Source of the DNA: JAKPAM01 sp047601745
Lineage (GTDB): Bacteria; Pseudomonadota; Gammaproteobacteria; Burkholderiales; Burkholderiaceae_E
Direction of reading: 5' to 3'
NCBI GenBank assembly: GCA_047601745.1
Contig: JASGIS010000001.1
Coordinates: 4,836,001-4,900,000 of the forward strand
DNA: 64,000 nt
The notes under the pieces were generated by a model. It was not told the origin of the DNA. It made no database searches and saw only the letters and a list, made by a program, of their open reading frames with translations. Positions 42,777 through 51,094 of this stretch are shown here, piece by piece; the stretch's first letter is position 1, and each line of letters starts with the position of its first letter. A program made the position numbers and the translations under genes.

Positions 42777-43387
42777 CAGCTTCGCGCCAGACTCAAAAGG
42801 CCGCAACCGAATGCCTTACCCGGACCAACACCCTGCTGCAAGGCCCGGACCAGCGCTGCTACATCGTTGACCCGCAGCCGCCCTTCGAAACACACCTTCA
42901 ACAACGTGATATGCCCGTCACCCTTGCGACCGCGCAGCACCTCGCTGCCAGTGACGAGTGCCGCCTCGACCTCGAAACCGAAACGTTGTCCCTGCCGGGA
43001 CAGCCAGGCAAGTTGCGCGTCTTCGGTGACCAAGCCCAGACGCTTTCCATTCCGAGTCACGGTAGGGTTTCCGAACAACCGGAAGCGCAAGCAACCTCCG
43101 GTCTTCAGCCATTCGACAGGCCTCGACACCACCGTCTCGGCAGCCCCTTTCAGGTAGCGCGGCAGCGCCTCGAGCACCGACCAGTCACCCGGCACCTCGG
43201 CCTGGACCAACACCACGGGACTGCTCCAGGCCGCCACCGGCTCGGCACGCCATAGCAGGCGCGGCGGCGATTGATCAACGCCGCCTGCAAAGGCACGCAC
43301 CAGCGTACGATGCATCTCGTACGGATCGCCGAGGTCACGCCGTACCTGGGCGCTGCGTGGGTCGAGCCTAAGTCGGGTCAGGTGCAT
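42776..43387 (-). CDS. cas6e: CRISPR pre-crRNA endoribonuclease Cas6e
   Basis: A 203-residue Cas6e (CasE/Cse3), which cuts the repeat hairpin and stays bound to the 3' stem of the crRNA in Cascade. The catalytic histidine is His26 in YEMHRTLVRAF, and the Gly-rich C-terminal loop is GVGPGKAFGCGLLSLA. The gene overlaps the end of cas5e by 20 bp. Confidence 0.96.
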   Translation of the reverse strand: MHLTRLRLDPRSAQVRRDLGDPYEMHRTLVRAFAGGVDQSPPRLLWRAEPVAAWSSPVVLVQAEVPGDWSVLEALPRYLKGAAETVVSRPVEWLKTGGCLRFRLFGNPTVTRNGKRLGLVTEDAQLAWLSRQGQRFGFEVEAALVTGSEVLRGRKGDGHITLLKVCFEGRLRVNDVAALVRALQQGVGPGKAFGCGLLSLARS

Positions 43388-44036
43388 GCGTGTTTCCGTA
43401 GAAGAACATCTCCGACTTGACGAAGCGCGGCCCGAACCGCCGCTCGGCGAACGGTGCGACCGGTTGATCGAGACGTATGCTTCCCTCGCTCACATGTTCG
43501 ATCAGCGCTCGTCGAGGCACCTGCGGCGCTCGGCCATCGAGCAGACACGGCCTTTGCCTCAATGCCGGCTCCAGCGCTTGGTCAGTCAACCCGTCGGGTA
43601 GATAGACCGGCAGGGATGGCACGAAGCTCTTGCGCCCCAACGCCAGCGGCCAGACCGGCGACTTCAATGCACTGTGGATTCTCTCGAGCAAGGCGTGGCG
43701 CCCTTCGAGTCCGGCCAGAAAGACCGCGTCGGCCAGGTAATAACGTGGGCTGACCACCGTGCGCCCGAGATCGGCCTTGCCGTTGGAAGCAATCACGACG
43801 CCGGTTGCCGTTTGGTAATCCCGCATCGGAACGCCTTCACGCTCCACCCGGACCCCCATTCGCAGCGCGGCCAGATCGTCGATCGCTTCGCTCCGGTCAC
43901 GCCCCAGTGCGGCGCAGATCAATCCGAGTACACCGGACTTGGAGGGCTCGAGCTGGGTGTCGCGCTCGTCGAAGCGGCTGGTCGTTCCCCACGACTGCAT
44001 CGGACCTTGCAGGCGCAGCAGCAACGTGGCCATCAT
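43368..44036 (-). CDS. cas5e: Cascade subunit Cas5e
   Basis: A 222-residue Cas5e (CasD), which holds the 5' handle of the crRNA at the foot of Cascade. The N-terminal LLLRLQGPMQSWGTTSRFDE and the GLICAALGRDR segment are characteristic, as is the later RYYLADAVFLAGLEG. It starts 2 bp after the cas7e stop and overlaps cas6e at its end. Confidence 0.96.
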   Translation of the reverse strand: MMATLLLRLQGPMQSWGTTSRFDERDTQLEPSKSGVLGLICAALGRDRSEAIDDLAALRMGVRVEREGVPMRDYQTATGVVIASNGKADLGRTVVSPRYYLADAVFLAGLEGRHALLERIHSALKSPVWPLALGRKSFVPSLPVYLPDGLTDQALEPALRQRPCLLDGRAPQVPRRALIEHVSEGSIRLDQPVAPFAERRFGPRFVKSEMFFYGNTHAPDPT

Positions 44037-44038
44037 GC

Positions 44039-45172
44039 TCAGGGCTCCAGCACGCTCGCGGCCAATGCCCGTGTGCGCTGAGCCAGGCCGGCAAGCGTGG
44101 CAACTGCTTCGCCCCGGTCCTTAGGCCAGGACTCGGTAAGGTCGAGCCGCAGCCACGAATCATCAGGGTCGGCGTAGACCTCGGCCAGCTTGCCCTCGTA
44201 CTCAGCCAGACGCGCGACCGACTGTTCTGTCAGCGCTTGATCTGCGCGAGGCCTGACCGGTTTCTCGAAGGCATTCGCCAGGTTGAGCGGCATGCTATGA
44301 CGCAGGCAAACGCCGACGAAGGCAGGAGGATTGTGGGCCGCAAAGCTGTTCTGCTTACCGCTCGGAATGGCCATCGCGAACGCGCGGGTGAATGCCTCGA
44401 TCGCCGACTCCACGAGTTCTCGGTCACCTTGAAGGTTGGCCAACAGCTTGCGCAGATCCAACGCGGCATAACGATAGAGGGTCGCGGAATTGAACTCGAC
44501 CTGGCCGATCATGCCGGCACCCGTTTCGTCCTCGTCCCCCTTGTCGTCGACGGCGGTGAAGTAGTCGAACTCGCGTTCGACGCGGTGCGTGCTGATCGCG
44601 TGGGCGACCTGACACGCGGCATCCTGATTGACCGACGGCATGTCAGCCAGCATCCGACCAAACAACGCGACGTCGACCGCCTTTCCGCCGTCGAGCAGCG
44701 CCTTGGCCTGTCTGACGAGTTCGGCGGGCAGGCTGGCCTTCGCATCCTTTTTGCTCTTCTTGTCGCCACCGACCGGCAGTTCATCCCAATACTGCTCGAT
44801 CAAGGCTGCGAATCCCGCCACCTCGCCCTCGCCGAGGAACAACAGGTATTCGGTCTTGCCGTCTTCCTTGAGCTTGAGCCCGGCCGCCGCCAACGCGGCT
44901 TCGGCCTTGGCTGCCGCCTGCTCACCATCCCTGCCCGCCAGCCGCTGGACGAGTTGTTCCTTCAACCTCTTGGTGCGAATGCCGCGATTAGCCAACGGCA
45001 GCAGGTCGTGCTGCTGGACGGCCAGCCGCGTGGAACGCTTCCAGCACTGACTGCTGACACGCGCCCGGCGTTGCCCCCCGAACAACGCGTCCTTCGGTGC
45101 ACCGGTATCGTCACGATTCAGGTTGGACGGTGCGAAATTCTGGATCAGGTGAAATTCCAGGAACAGGCTCAT
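44039..45172 (-). CDS. cas7e: Cascade backbone subunit Cas7e
   Basis: A 377-residue Cas7e (CasC/Cse4), six copies of which form the crRNA-binding backbone of Cascade. Typical segments are FLEFHLIQNFAPSNLNRDD, FGGQRRARVSSQCWKRS and AAHNPPAFVGVCLRHSMPLN, shown here within the limit. Length is normal. It lies 3 bp after the cse2 stop and 2 bp before cas5e. Confidence 0.97.
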   Translation of the reverse strand: MSLFLEFHLIQNFAPSNLNRDDTGAPKDALFGGQRRARVSSQCWKRSTRLAVQQHDLLPLANRGIRTKRLKEQLVQRLAGRDGEQAAAKAEAALAAAGLKLKEDGKTEYLLFLGEGEVAGFAALIEQYWDELPVGGDKKSKKDAKASLPAELVRQAKALLDGGKAVDVALFGRMLADMPSVNQDAACQVAHAISTHRVEREFDYFTAVDDKGDEDETGAGMIGQVEFNSATLYRYAALDLRKLLANLQGDRELVESAIEAFTRAFAMAIPSGKQNSFAAHNPPAFVGVCLRHSMPLNLANAFEKPVRPRADQALTEQSVARLAEYEGKLAEVYADPDDSWLRLDLTESWPKDRGEAVATLAGLAQRTRALAASVLEP

Positions 45173-45175
45173 CGT

Positions 45176-45733
45176 TCAATCTTCCTTGGAGTCGGCATCG
45201 GTTGATTCGGCAGCGACCTGCGCCGACTGATAGAAGTCGCGCGCCCAAAGCTGGCGCTTGCGGTCACGCCAGGCGGGATCGGTGTTGCCGTTCATCCAGA
45301 CCGCCAGGTCGTCGAGCAGACGGACATAGTCGAAGCCCATGTCTTTGGCCGCGAGCAGACTGACCGCCTGGCGCAGGTAGTCGGCGATGTTCTCGGCATC
45401 GGCACCCAGAATGGCCATGAAGCGGCCTTCGATGCTCTTGTTCGGCTCGTTCGGCTTGCTACGCAGGCGCATCAGTTCACCGAAGGCGGCCGCGAAGCTG
45501 CGCGGCATCGACGACGGATGACTGGCGAACAGGCCGGCGACCGCGTATAGCGCCAGTCGCCAGCCGTCGTGCTCATGCGTGGCCGCTCCCGCAAAGCGCT
45601 CCACGTAAGCGAAAGCTCTCGGATAGTTACCGGGCTCGAACGCCAGGCTGTGCCGCAGCACGGCCATCGCCCCGCTATCCTTCTCCTTGAGCACCATCAG
45701 ATGACCGATGAACTGCTCGGCGCGTTCACTCAC
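45176..45733 (-). CDS. cse2: Cascade small subunit Cse2
   Basis: A 185-residue helical Cse2 (CasB), two copies of which stabilise the displaced DNA strand in Cascade. Recognisable parts are AVLRHSLAFEPGNYPRAFAY, LYAVAGLFASHPS and RFMAILGADAENIADYLRQA. The start ATG overlaps the cse1 stop by four bases. The C-terminal region ends in an acidic tail. Confidence 0.95.
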   Translation of the reverse strand: MSERAEQFIGHLMVLKEKDSGAMAVLRHSLAFEPGNYPRAFAYVERFAGAATHEHDGWRLALYAVAGLFASHPSSMPRSFAAAFGELMRLRSKPNEPNKSIEGRFMAILGADAENIADYLRQAVSLLAAKDMGFDYVRLLDDLAVWMNGNTDPAWRDRKRQLWARDFYQSAQVAAESTDADSKED

Positions 45734-47289
45734 GGCAAGGCCTCCTCTTCAACTATCGGATCCGCCATGGCCGGCACATGTCGATTCAATAGAGCGCGAA
45801 AGCGCGGCTGGTAGCGCGCATCGGCGCGCAAGGCACGAACCGAGCGGCCGATCCCGGCAAGCACTCGATCCCAGGCCAGCGACGCGGCTTCGCGCAAGGT
45901 GGTCCGCCAGAAGGCCTCCGCTTCTTCGCCTGTGCCAGCGCCGATCCGCTCCAGCAGCGCGGGCAAGGCCCATTCCGCTCGCGCGAAATACGTGGCCGTC
46001 AGCGGCCCCGCCTCGATGAGATCGCGGGCTCGCTTGCGGGTGTCCTTGCTGGACGGATCCGGCAGCGTCTCGGCAAGCAAACCGGTGGCCAGGCCCTTCA
46101 TTTCCTTGAACAGCGCTTCGGCACTCGCAACGTGAATGCACAGCTCGGCCGCCTTGTCCGAATCCAACAGCAAGGACGACGGTAGATTGATCTGTTCCAT
46201 CCGCCAGCGCAGCAATTTGGCTTGGTCGCTGGCCAGGCCAGCGACCAGCAGCGGCTGGTGCACCGACTCGAAAGAATCGAGTTCCTGATGCAGACCGATC
46301 GCGTCCTGAACAACCGCAGCCGCCTGGCTGTCCTTGCCTGTGTTCGGCACCAGGGCTGGCAGATCGCGCCACAGTGCGCGTCCGTCGCTGAAAGTCATTC
46401 GGACCAGGCCGTTGCTGCCCGCCCTGAAGCTGGCCATCGGGTCCGGCGCGTTCGGGTCTTCCCCCAGGGCCAGACCGGCAGCGAAGCGCAGCCAGCGGAC
46501 ATCACCATCGGCTTCCCGCAGCAGCAGCACCGCGCGACTCAGGCGCGTATAGCGGTCATTCGGCCCGGTCGCCAACTCCGGCTCGGCTCGCAAACGGGCA
46601 ACACTGGGCGGATCGCGCTCCCATGCAGGCAGATCCGGCTCAGCGTCCTCGAGCGGCGCAGGATGCAAGGCCAGGCAAAGCGTCTGCGCCAGCGTGCCGC
46701 CGACCGGTAACACGGCCGCCGTGTTCGCAAGCGCCCCCGCCTTGTCGGCATCGCGCACTGTCTTGACCAGGCCACCGGGCGTGAACTGCAGAAACCCGAG
46801 CAGCGTCGCGATCGCCGTTGCCGGCCGAATGGCGATCGGAGCCAGATCGCAGGCATGGTCGAAAACCATCGGCGTGTTGCCGCTGGCACTGGCCAGCGCG
46901 ATCTGGGTCCACGGCTTGCGCTTGTCGCGGGTCTCCTCGGCAGTGGAAAGTGCGGCAACCTGCATGAACGGAAACTGCGGGTGGAATAACCCGAAGCGCT
47001 GCCTCCAGGCCTCCAGATAAGCCCGGATCTCGGCCAGAGGCAAGCCTGCACGAAACCACTGCGCTCGGTCCTTTTCCCTCCACTGGCCGCGGGCAGCCGT
47101 CATCGCGCGATGGACGATGGCAAGCAGCAGGCGGTACTGTGCCACCAGGTTCGGCGGTACGGTCTCGGCCAAGGCACTGACCTCGCCGCTGCGCTCGAAG
47201 AGTTCCAGCAGGCCCAGGCTGACCACCTGGCCGCCGGCCAGGCGAACGGGTAGCCAAGGCTCGTCCAGAAGACAGAATTCTTCGTTCAC
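45730..47289 (-). CDS. cse1: Cascade large subunit Cse1 (Cas8e)
   Basis: A 519-residue Cas8e (CasA), the PAM-reading large subunit that also recruits Cas3. It begins FCLLDEPWLPVRLAGGQVV, close to E. coli-type CasA, with further typical parts GLFHPQFPFMQV and PGGLVKTVRDADKAG, followed by the C-terminal four-helix bundle. Its start overlaps the cas3 stop by four bases (ATGA). Confidence 0.96.
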   Translation of the reverse strand: MNEEFCLLDEPWLPVRLAGGQVVSLGLLELFERSGEVSALAETVPPNLVAQYRLLLAIVHRAMTAARGQWREKDRAQWFRAGLPLAEIRAYLEAWRQRFGLFHPQFPFMQVAALSTAEETRDKRKPWTQIALASASGNTPMVFDHACDLAPIAIRPATAIATLLGFLQFTPGGLVKTVRDADKAGALANTAAVLPVGGTLAQTLCLALHPAPLEDAEPDLPAWERDPPSVARLRAEPELATGPNDRYTRLSRAVLLLREADGDVRWLRFAAGLALGEDPNAPDPMASFRAGSNGLVRMTFSDGRALWRDLPALVPNTGKDSQAAAVVQDAIGLHQELDSFESVHQPLLVAGLASDQAKLLRWRMEQINLPSSLLLDSDKAAELCIHVASAEALFKEMKGLATGLLAETLPDPSSKDTRKRARDLIEAGPLTATYFARAEWALPALLERIGAGTGEEAEAFWRTTLREAASLAWDRVLAGIGRSVRALRADARYQPRFRALLNRHVPAMADPIVEEEALP

Positions 47290-50030
47290 ATTCCAGTCCC
47301 ATTCGATGTGCTCGAAGGCTCGTAGACCAAACCAAGCAGGTCGTCCAGCCGCAGTCGCAATCCGTCTTTCTCATAGACGCCTTCGTGCAACGGCAACGGC
47401 ACGCAATGACGTAGCAATGAGTGCGCGAAAGCGACAGGCAGTTCCTGGCACTTAAAGTGCAGGACCAGGCCCTTGCGCGACACCTTCACATGGCGCAGGA
47501 ACAGGCTGCGTGCCAATTCGTCGGTCGGCAGCCGACCGGGGGCGAACGGTGCGTCACCGTGGCGCACACGCCACCCGCCGTCGACCACCTCGACCGGAAC
47601 CAGCGTGACGGACTCGCGGCCAAGACGGGTCTTGTTCTCCAAGCCGGCCCCCTCGCCCTCTTCGTTTCCACGGGGTCTGTTCTGGTAGGCCTTCTCCGGT
47701 TCCGATGCAGGATTGATGGCGACATGGGACGATTCGCGTCGTTCTTTCTGAATGCGCGCACAGTGCTCGCCATAGGGCTCGATCTCGATCTGCTCGACCA
47801 CCGCTGCCTCCAGATCGGCCGGTAGTGGCTCGTCGCCATACACGGCCTGCACCAGCCGGTCGATGTCGGCAGGCAGATCGAGCGCTCGCTCCTGTCCGAG
47901 CAGGGCCCAGGTACGCAGCAGGATGTATGGCTCGTAGATGTAACCCCAGGCAGTCTCTTTCAGCTCGGGGAGTCGCTCGCCCTGCAGTCCGGCTACCCGT
48001 AGACACGCTTTGGCGTGCCGAACCGGGCGTTCTCGGGCATGTCGATGCAGTCGCCCGGCCCGCTGCAGCAACAGGTCGATCGGAGCGAGATCGCTGATCA
48101 TGAAATCGAAATCGATGTCCAGCGATTGCTCGGCCACCTGCGTCGCGATCAGCAACGCGCGCATCGGCCGCTCGCCATCGGCGCCAAAGCACTCCAGCAC
48201 GCGGCGCTCGCATCGAGCACGGTCCTCTGCCGGAAAGCGAGCATGGAACAGCAGGACGGACACGTCGTCACCGATGCGCGAACGAATCGTGGCGTAGAGT
48301 GTCTGCGCACGATCGACGGTATTGACGATCACCGCGCCGCAACCGCCGCCTTCGAGCAGATCCACCGCGAGTACGGCCAGCTTATCGAGACTTTCGCCGC
48401 TCCCGGCCAGATCGATCGATGGCAGCGGCCTGGCTTCGAAGTGCTCGTGCCTGACACGGCCATCATCGGCGACCAGCAGGCGCGGATAGGCAGTCGGCGC
48501 GACGGCATCCGCTACCCCCCAGGCACGAAGGAGTTCTGCGCGGCGCGCCGCGGGCAAGGTCGCGCTCATCAGCACGACCGAACAGCCCAACGCGCGAAGC
48601 CAGCGCAGGAGGGCAACGATCAGCCCGGAGGTATAGGTGTCATAAGCATGCACTTCGTCGAGCACGACGACCCGATTGCTCAACCCCCACAGATAGACGA
48701 AGTGGTGCTTGACGTTGAGAGCCGCGAACAGCGCCTGATCGACGGTGCCGACGCCGTATCGCGACAACAGCGGACGCCGTCGCTGCGAAAACCAGGTCGA
48801 CGCCGACAGGCTCTCGGCGGGACTCTCATCGATGCCGCGCAGATGAACGTCATTCGAATCGGCATCGCGCAACCGATCACCGCGTAGATGGGCATCACGC
48901 AGGCGGCGAAGGTCTTCGTTCATCGCGCTACCGCCGTGCACGAGCTGCACGTCCATCGGACCCTCGGCGAAAGCCTCGAGGAAGACCAGTGCACGATGGA
49001 ACATCGCATTACCGGTCGCCTGTGTTGGCAGCGCCACGTAAAAGCCGCGATGGCCATTGGCTGCCTGCAGACGCAGATGTGCAAGAAAGGCCAGTTCGGT
49101 CTTGCCCTCACCCATCGGCGCTTCGACGAGAACGAGTGCGGGCCCGCGAATGTCGCGCAGCAACCAGTCGCCGGCCCGCTGCAGCGGGCGCGAGGTCAGC
49201 GTCGCCTTGCCGACGATGCGTGCGAGCAATGCATCGGTATCGGCCGGTGCGACCAGCAATGGCGCGCTGGTCCGCCAGCCAATCCGGGCCAGCGCGATGC
49301 GCGCCAGTCGGCATGCGTCCTCATGGTAGGCGTCGAGGTCATCGAACCCGCGCTCGCCAAGAGGGAACCACTCGGGATTCGATGCGATCCAGTCTGCGGC
49401 GCTGGTCAGGCCTGCGAGCCAGTTGACCGCCGCAAGTGACAACTCCGCCAGCGCCGGCCGGCCGACGGGAGCCAGCAACTGCCAGTAGCACTGCAGGATC
49501 TCTTCCCGGGCAAGACTCCATTGAGCCGCTTCGTTCAGCGGCTTACCCCGGTTCACTTCGTCGGCCAGGAAATGGTAGCCATGGTGGGCGCTGATGGCCT
49601 GAACGGCATGCCGCAACCACTTCGATTCGGCGACTTGCAAACCCTGTATGGCCCCTTTGAGCAGTGCCGCTGTTGCCAGGTCATGCCGATCCATGCGGCA
49701 GGCGCTGACCCCGAAGGCCAATCCCCCTGCCCGGTCGATTGACATGCCGTCGGGCCACTTCGCCTGGAAGCCGGGAATACATTTGCCGAAATCGTGCAGG
49801 CCGGCCAGCGCGGCGACCCAACGCGCGACGCGATGCTCTTCGAGGCCGAAAGCCGCGGCAGCCCACCGGCGTGTCGACGTTGGCTCGATTCCGAGCAGCG
49901 TCTCTGCCACCGCCGCCACGTCGAGCAGATGCGCGAGCAGCCCGTGGCCGATCGGATCACCACTCTTTGCCCAGACCGCCCGGCTGGCCGGGCCGAGCCC
50001 GGAAAACGCCAAGCGCTTCTCTGGCTTCAT
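47286..50030 (-). CDS. cas3: CRISPR-associated nuclease-helicase Cas3
   Basis: A 914-residue HD-nuclease/helicase that degrades DNA marked by Cascade. The HD domain shows His34, the HD pair at 79-80 (LHDFGK) and SAHHGYHF. The helicase shows motif I VEAPMGEGKTELA, the DEVH box VVLDEVHAYDTYTSG, motif III LMSATLP and motif VI QRAGRLHRHAR. The start ATG has GGAG five bases upstream. It is the first gene of the cas operon; the NYN gene on the same strand ends 104 bp upstream, and an inverted repeat lies in that gap. Confidence 0.97.
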   Translation of the reverse strand: MKPEKRLAFSGLGPASRAVWAKSGDPIGHGLLAHLLDVAAVAETLLGIEPTSTRRWAAAAFGLEEHRVARWVAALAGLHDFGKCIPGFQAKWPDGMSIDRAGGLAFGVSACRMDRHDLATAALLKGAIQGLQVAESKWLRHAVQAISAHHGYHFLADEVNRGKPLNEAAQWSLAREEILQCYWQLLAPVGRPALAELSLAAVNWLAGLTSAADWIASNPEWFPLGERGFDDLDAYHEDACRLARIALARIGWRTSAPLLVAPADTDALLARIVGKATLTSRPLQRAGDWLLRDIRGPALVLVEAPMGEGKTELAFLAHLRLQAANGHRGFYVALPTQATGNAMFHRALVFLEAFAEGPMDVQLVHGGSAMNEDLRRLRDAHLRGDRLRDADSNDVHLRGIDESPAESLSASTWFSQRRRPLLSRYGVGTVDQALFAALNVKHHFVYLWGLSNRVVVLDEVHAYDTYTSGLIVALLRWLRALGCSVVLMSATLPAARRAELLRAWGVADAVAPTAYPRLLVADDGRVRHEHFEARPLPSIDLAGSGESLDKLAVLAVDLLEGGGCGAVIVNTVDRAQTLYATIRSRIGDDVSVLLFHARFPAEDRARCERRVLECFGADGERPMRALLIATQVAEQSLDIDFDFMISDLAPIDLLLQRAGRLHRHARERPVRHAKACLRVAGLQGERLPELKETAWGYIYEPYILLRTWALLGQERALDLPADIDRLVQAVYGDEPLPADLEAAVVEQIEIEPYGEHCARIQKERRESSHVAINPASEPEKAYQNRPRGNEEGEGAGLENKTRLGRESVTLVPVEVVDGGWRVRHGDAPFAPGRLPTDELARSLFLRHVKVSRKGLVLHFKCQELPVAFAHSLLRHCVPLPLHEGVYEKDGLRLRLDDLLGLVYEPSSTSNGTGM

Positions 50031-50108
50031 ATCATCTCCGATCGTCCGGGCCGGATCGCCGGTGCACGTTGTCCGGGAAGTTACTGGCGCTCTGGCCGCG
50101 CGGCACTC

Positions 50109-50126
50109 ATTGGCCCATCAGCCAAT
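50109..50126. promoter_or_regulatory. inverted repeat between the NYN gene and cas3
   Basis: ATTGGC-CCATCA-GCCAAT is a perfect 6-bp inverted repeat beginning 8 bp after the NYN stop and ending 78 bp before the cas3 ATG. It may be an operator of the cas operon or a weak terminator of the NYN transcript. Confidence 0.35.
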
Positions 50127-50134
50127 TGTCACCA

Positions 50135-50788
50135 TCACCACGTGGCGGGTTTGCTGATCGTCATCCCGGTGTCCAGACAGACAACCGGATCCGGCAGTTG
50201 TGCGGTTGCAAGATGAGATGGTGCACCTAGCTCGAAGATTCTATGGGCTGCCTTGCGCAATCCCAGAACAGTCCTTCTGCGCCCCTCGAACGACGGAGTC
50301 ACGACCAGCCGTCGCTTCGACCGATCCTGGTCGCGCACGCGCTCCAGGGCGCCGACCAGATCGCTATCGTTCGATACGATGACGGCACATTCGAAGGCGT
50401 TCCGCCATGAATCGTCTACCAGCGCGACGGCCAGATTGACATCGGAACCCTTCTCTTCCGGCACCATCGCTCGAGCGAATCGAGTCCCGCCTAGCGGCGG
50501 ATCGAGGTATACCCTCTTGGGCCTGACCGAATAGCGTCCCTCGATCACGCAAACGCGCGGATCATGGCTCGTCAACGCCCGAATATAGCTGTCCTGACGC
50601 TGCGGAGCACCGTTACCCTCGAGGTCACCAACTCGAGCGGTGAAATACTTGATTTGGACGATGTCGTTTCGGGGGCCTAGCAGACTACCAAGCGCAGTCC
50701 CAAGATCCAGCCATTTATATGGCGTTCCCTTCAACGCACCGTAGTAGAGATTGAAGCCGTCGACGTAGACGATCGTCTTCAGCATCAT
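50135..50788 (-). CDS. NYN domain protein (LabA/DUF88-like, PIN-fold RNase)
   Basis: A 217-residue protein with a NYN domain, a PIN-like nuclease fold. Acidic residues expected at the metal site are seen in VYVDGFNLYYGAL (Asp10), the EKGSDVNLAVALVDD segment and VSNDSDLVGAL. The C-terminal 40 residues are not recognised. NYN proteins are predicted RNases, and several act in RNA decay or defence. It lies on the same strand as the cas operon, directly upstream of cas3 and downstream of a degenerate mini-CRISPR. NYN genes are not core type I-E parts, so this is an accessory. An alternative start is the second Met. Confidence 0.85.
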   Translation of the reverse strand: MMLKTIVYVDGFNLYYGALKGTPYKWLDLGTALGSLLGPRNDIVQIKYFTARVGDLEGNGAPQRQDSYIRALTSHDPRVCVIEGRYSVRPKRVYLDPPLGGTRFARAMVPEEKGSDVNLAVALVDDSWRNAFECAVIVSNDSDLVGALERVRDQDRSKRRLVVTPSFEGRRRTVLGLRKAAHRIFELGAPSHLATAQLPDPVVCLDTGMTISKPATW

Positions 50789-50818
50789 CTACTGGAACCG
50801 AACGCCATAAAGACGTAC

Positions 50819-50835
50819 GCCCCGCAGAGCGGGGC
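50819..50835 (-). promoter_or_regulatory. CRISPR-stem-like hairpin in the NYN leader
   Basis: GCCCCGC-AGA-GCGGGGC forms a 7-bp stem with a 3-base loop, 31 bp upstream of the NYN start. The arms CCCCGC/GCGGGG equal six base pairs of the array repeat stem, but the flanking repeat bases are not kept. It could be a Cas6e-recognised stem, an attenuator or a terminator for a transcript from the mini-CRISPR. Confidence 0.4.
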
Positions 50836-50950
50836 GCCGTGCCCACCAGCCGAAGCCAGTGGGGAAGTAGTTTTTTGATCATACAAGAATTTCTTGCGGC
50901 AGTACAACCAGGACATGATCACCCCAACCGATCACAGTATCGGCAGTCAA

Positions 50951-51040
50951 CCCGTCATCCCCGCATAGGTGGGGAGCTTGCTCCAAACCCCGGTATTGCG
51001 AGACCTCAAACCGGTTCATCCCATCGTGCCGTGGGACGGT
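50951..51040 (-). ncRNA. degenerate mini-CRISPR (two pseudo-repeats, one spacer), candidate crRNA-like regulator
   Basis: Pseudo-repeats at 50951-50979 (20 of 29 bases as in the array) and 51012-51040 (19 of 29, first 11 exact: CGGTTCATCCC) are exactly 61 bp apart, in the orientation of the main array, and flank a 32-bp spacer (50980-51011). The transcript would keep the 5' handle ATGAACCG before the spacer. Each pseudo-repeat can still fold: TCCCA/TGGGA in the first and TCCCC/GGGGA in the second. The changed bases in the first stem are compensatory. The form matches the crRNA-like RNAs of CreTA and Cas-autoregulating systems. Expression is not shown by sequence. Confidence 0.7.
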
Positions 51041-51047
51041 GGAGTGC

Positions 51048-51077
51048 ATACTACCATCATCTTCCAAATTTATCCAA
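51048..51077 (-). promoter_or_regulatory. candidate promoter of the mini-CRISPR
   Basis: On the minus strand TTGGAT (51072-51077), an 18-bp AT-rich spacer and TAGTAT (51048-51053) would start transcription near 51040, the first base of the upstream pseudo-repeat. The hexamers are imperfect (three and four of six). The region is clearly AT-rich against a GC-rich background. Confidence 0.4.
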
Positions 51078-51094
51078 AGGTTTGAGTTCTAGCA
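51077..51094 (+). promoter_or_regulatory. partial protospacer with AAG PAM for the mini-CRISPR spacer
   Basis: AAG (51077-51079) is followed by GTTTGAGTTCTAGCA, which equals the first 15 bases of the mini-CRISPR spacer (GTTTGAGGTCTCGCA) except at positions 8 and 12. Beyond position 15 only one scattered base agrees. Position 12 is one of the flipped-out bases in type I-E pairing. The site touches the -35 of the candidate promoter. Confidence 0.6.

Noticed and set aside
41754..43157. A 467-codon plus-strand frame across cas1 and cas6e
   Set aside because: The minus strand carries clear Cas1e and Cas6e with correct lengths and overlaps, so this frame is incidental.
50890..50918. A possible third pseudo-repeat, 61 bp before the one at 50951
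   Set aside because: Base agreement with the repeat at that position is at chance level, and no stem forms. The mini-array has two repeats only.
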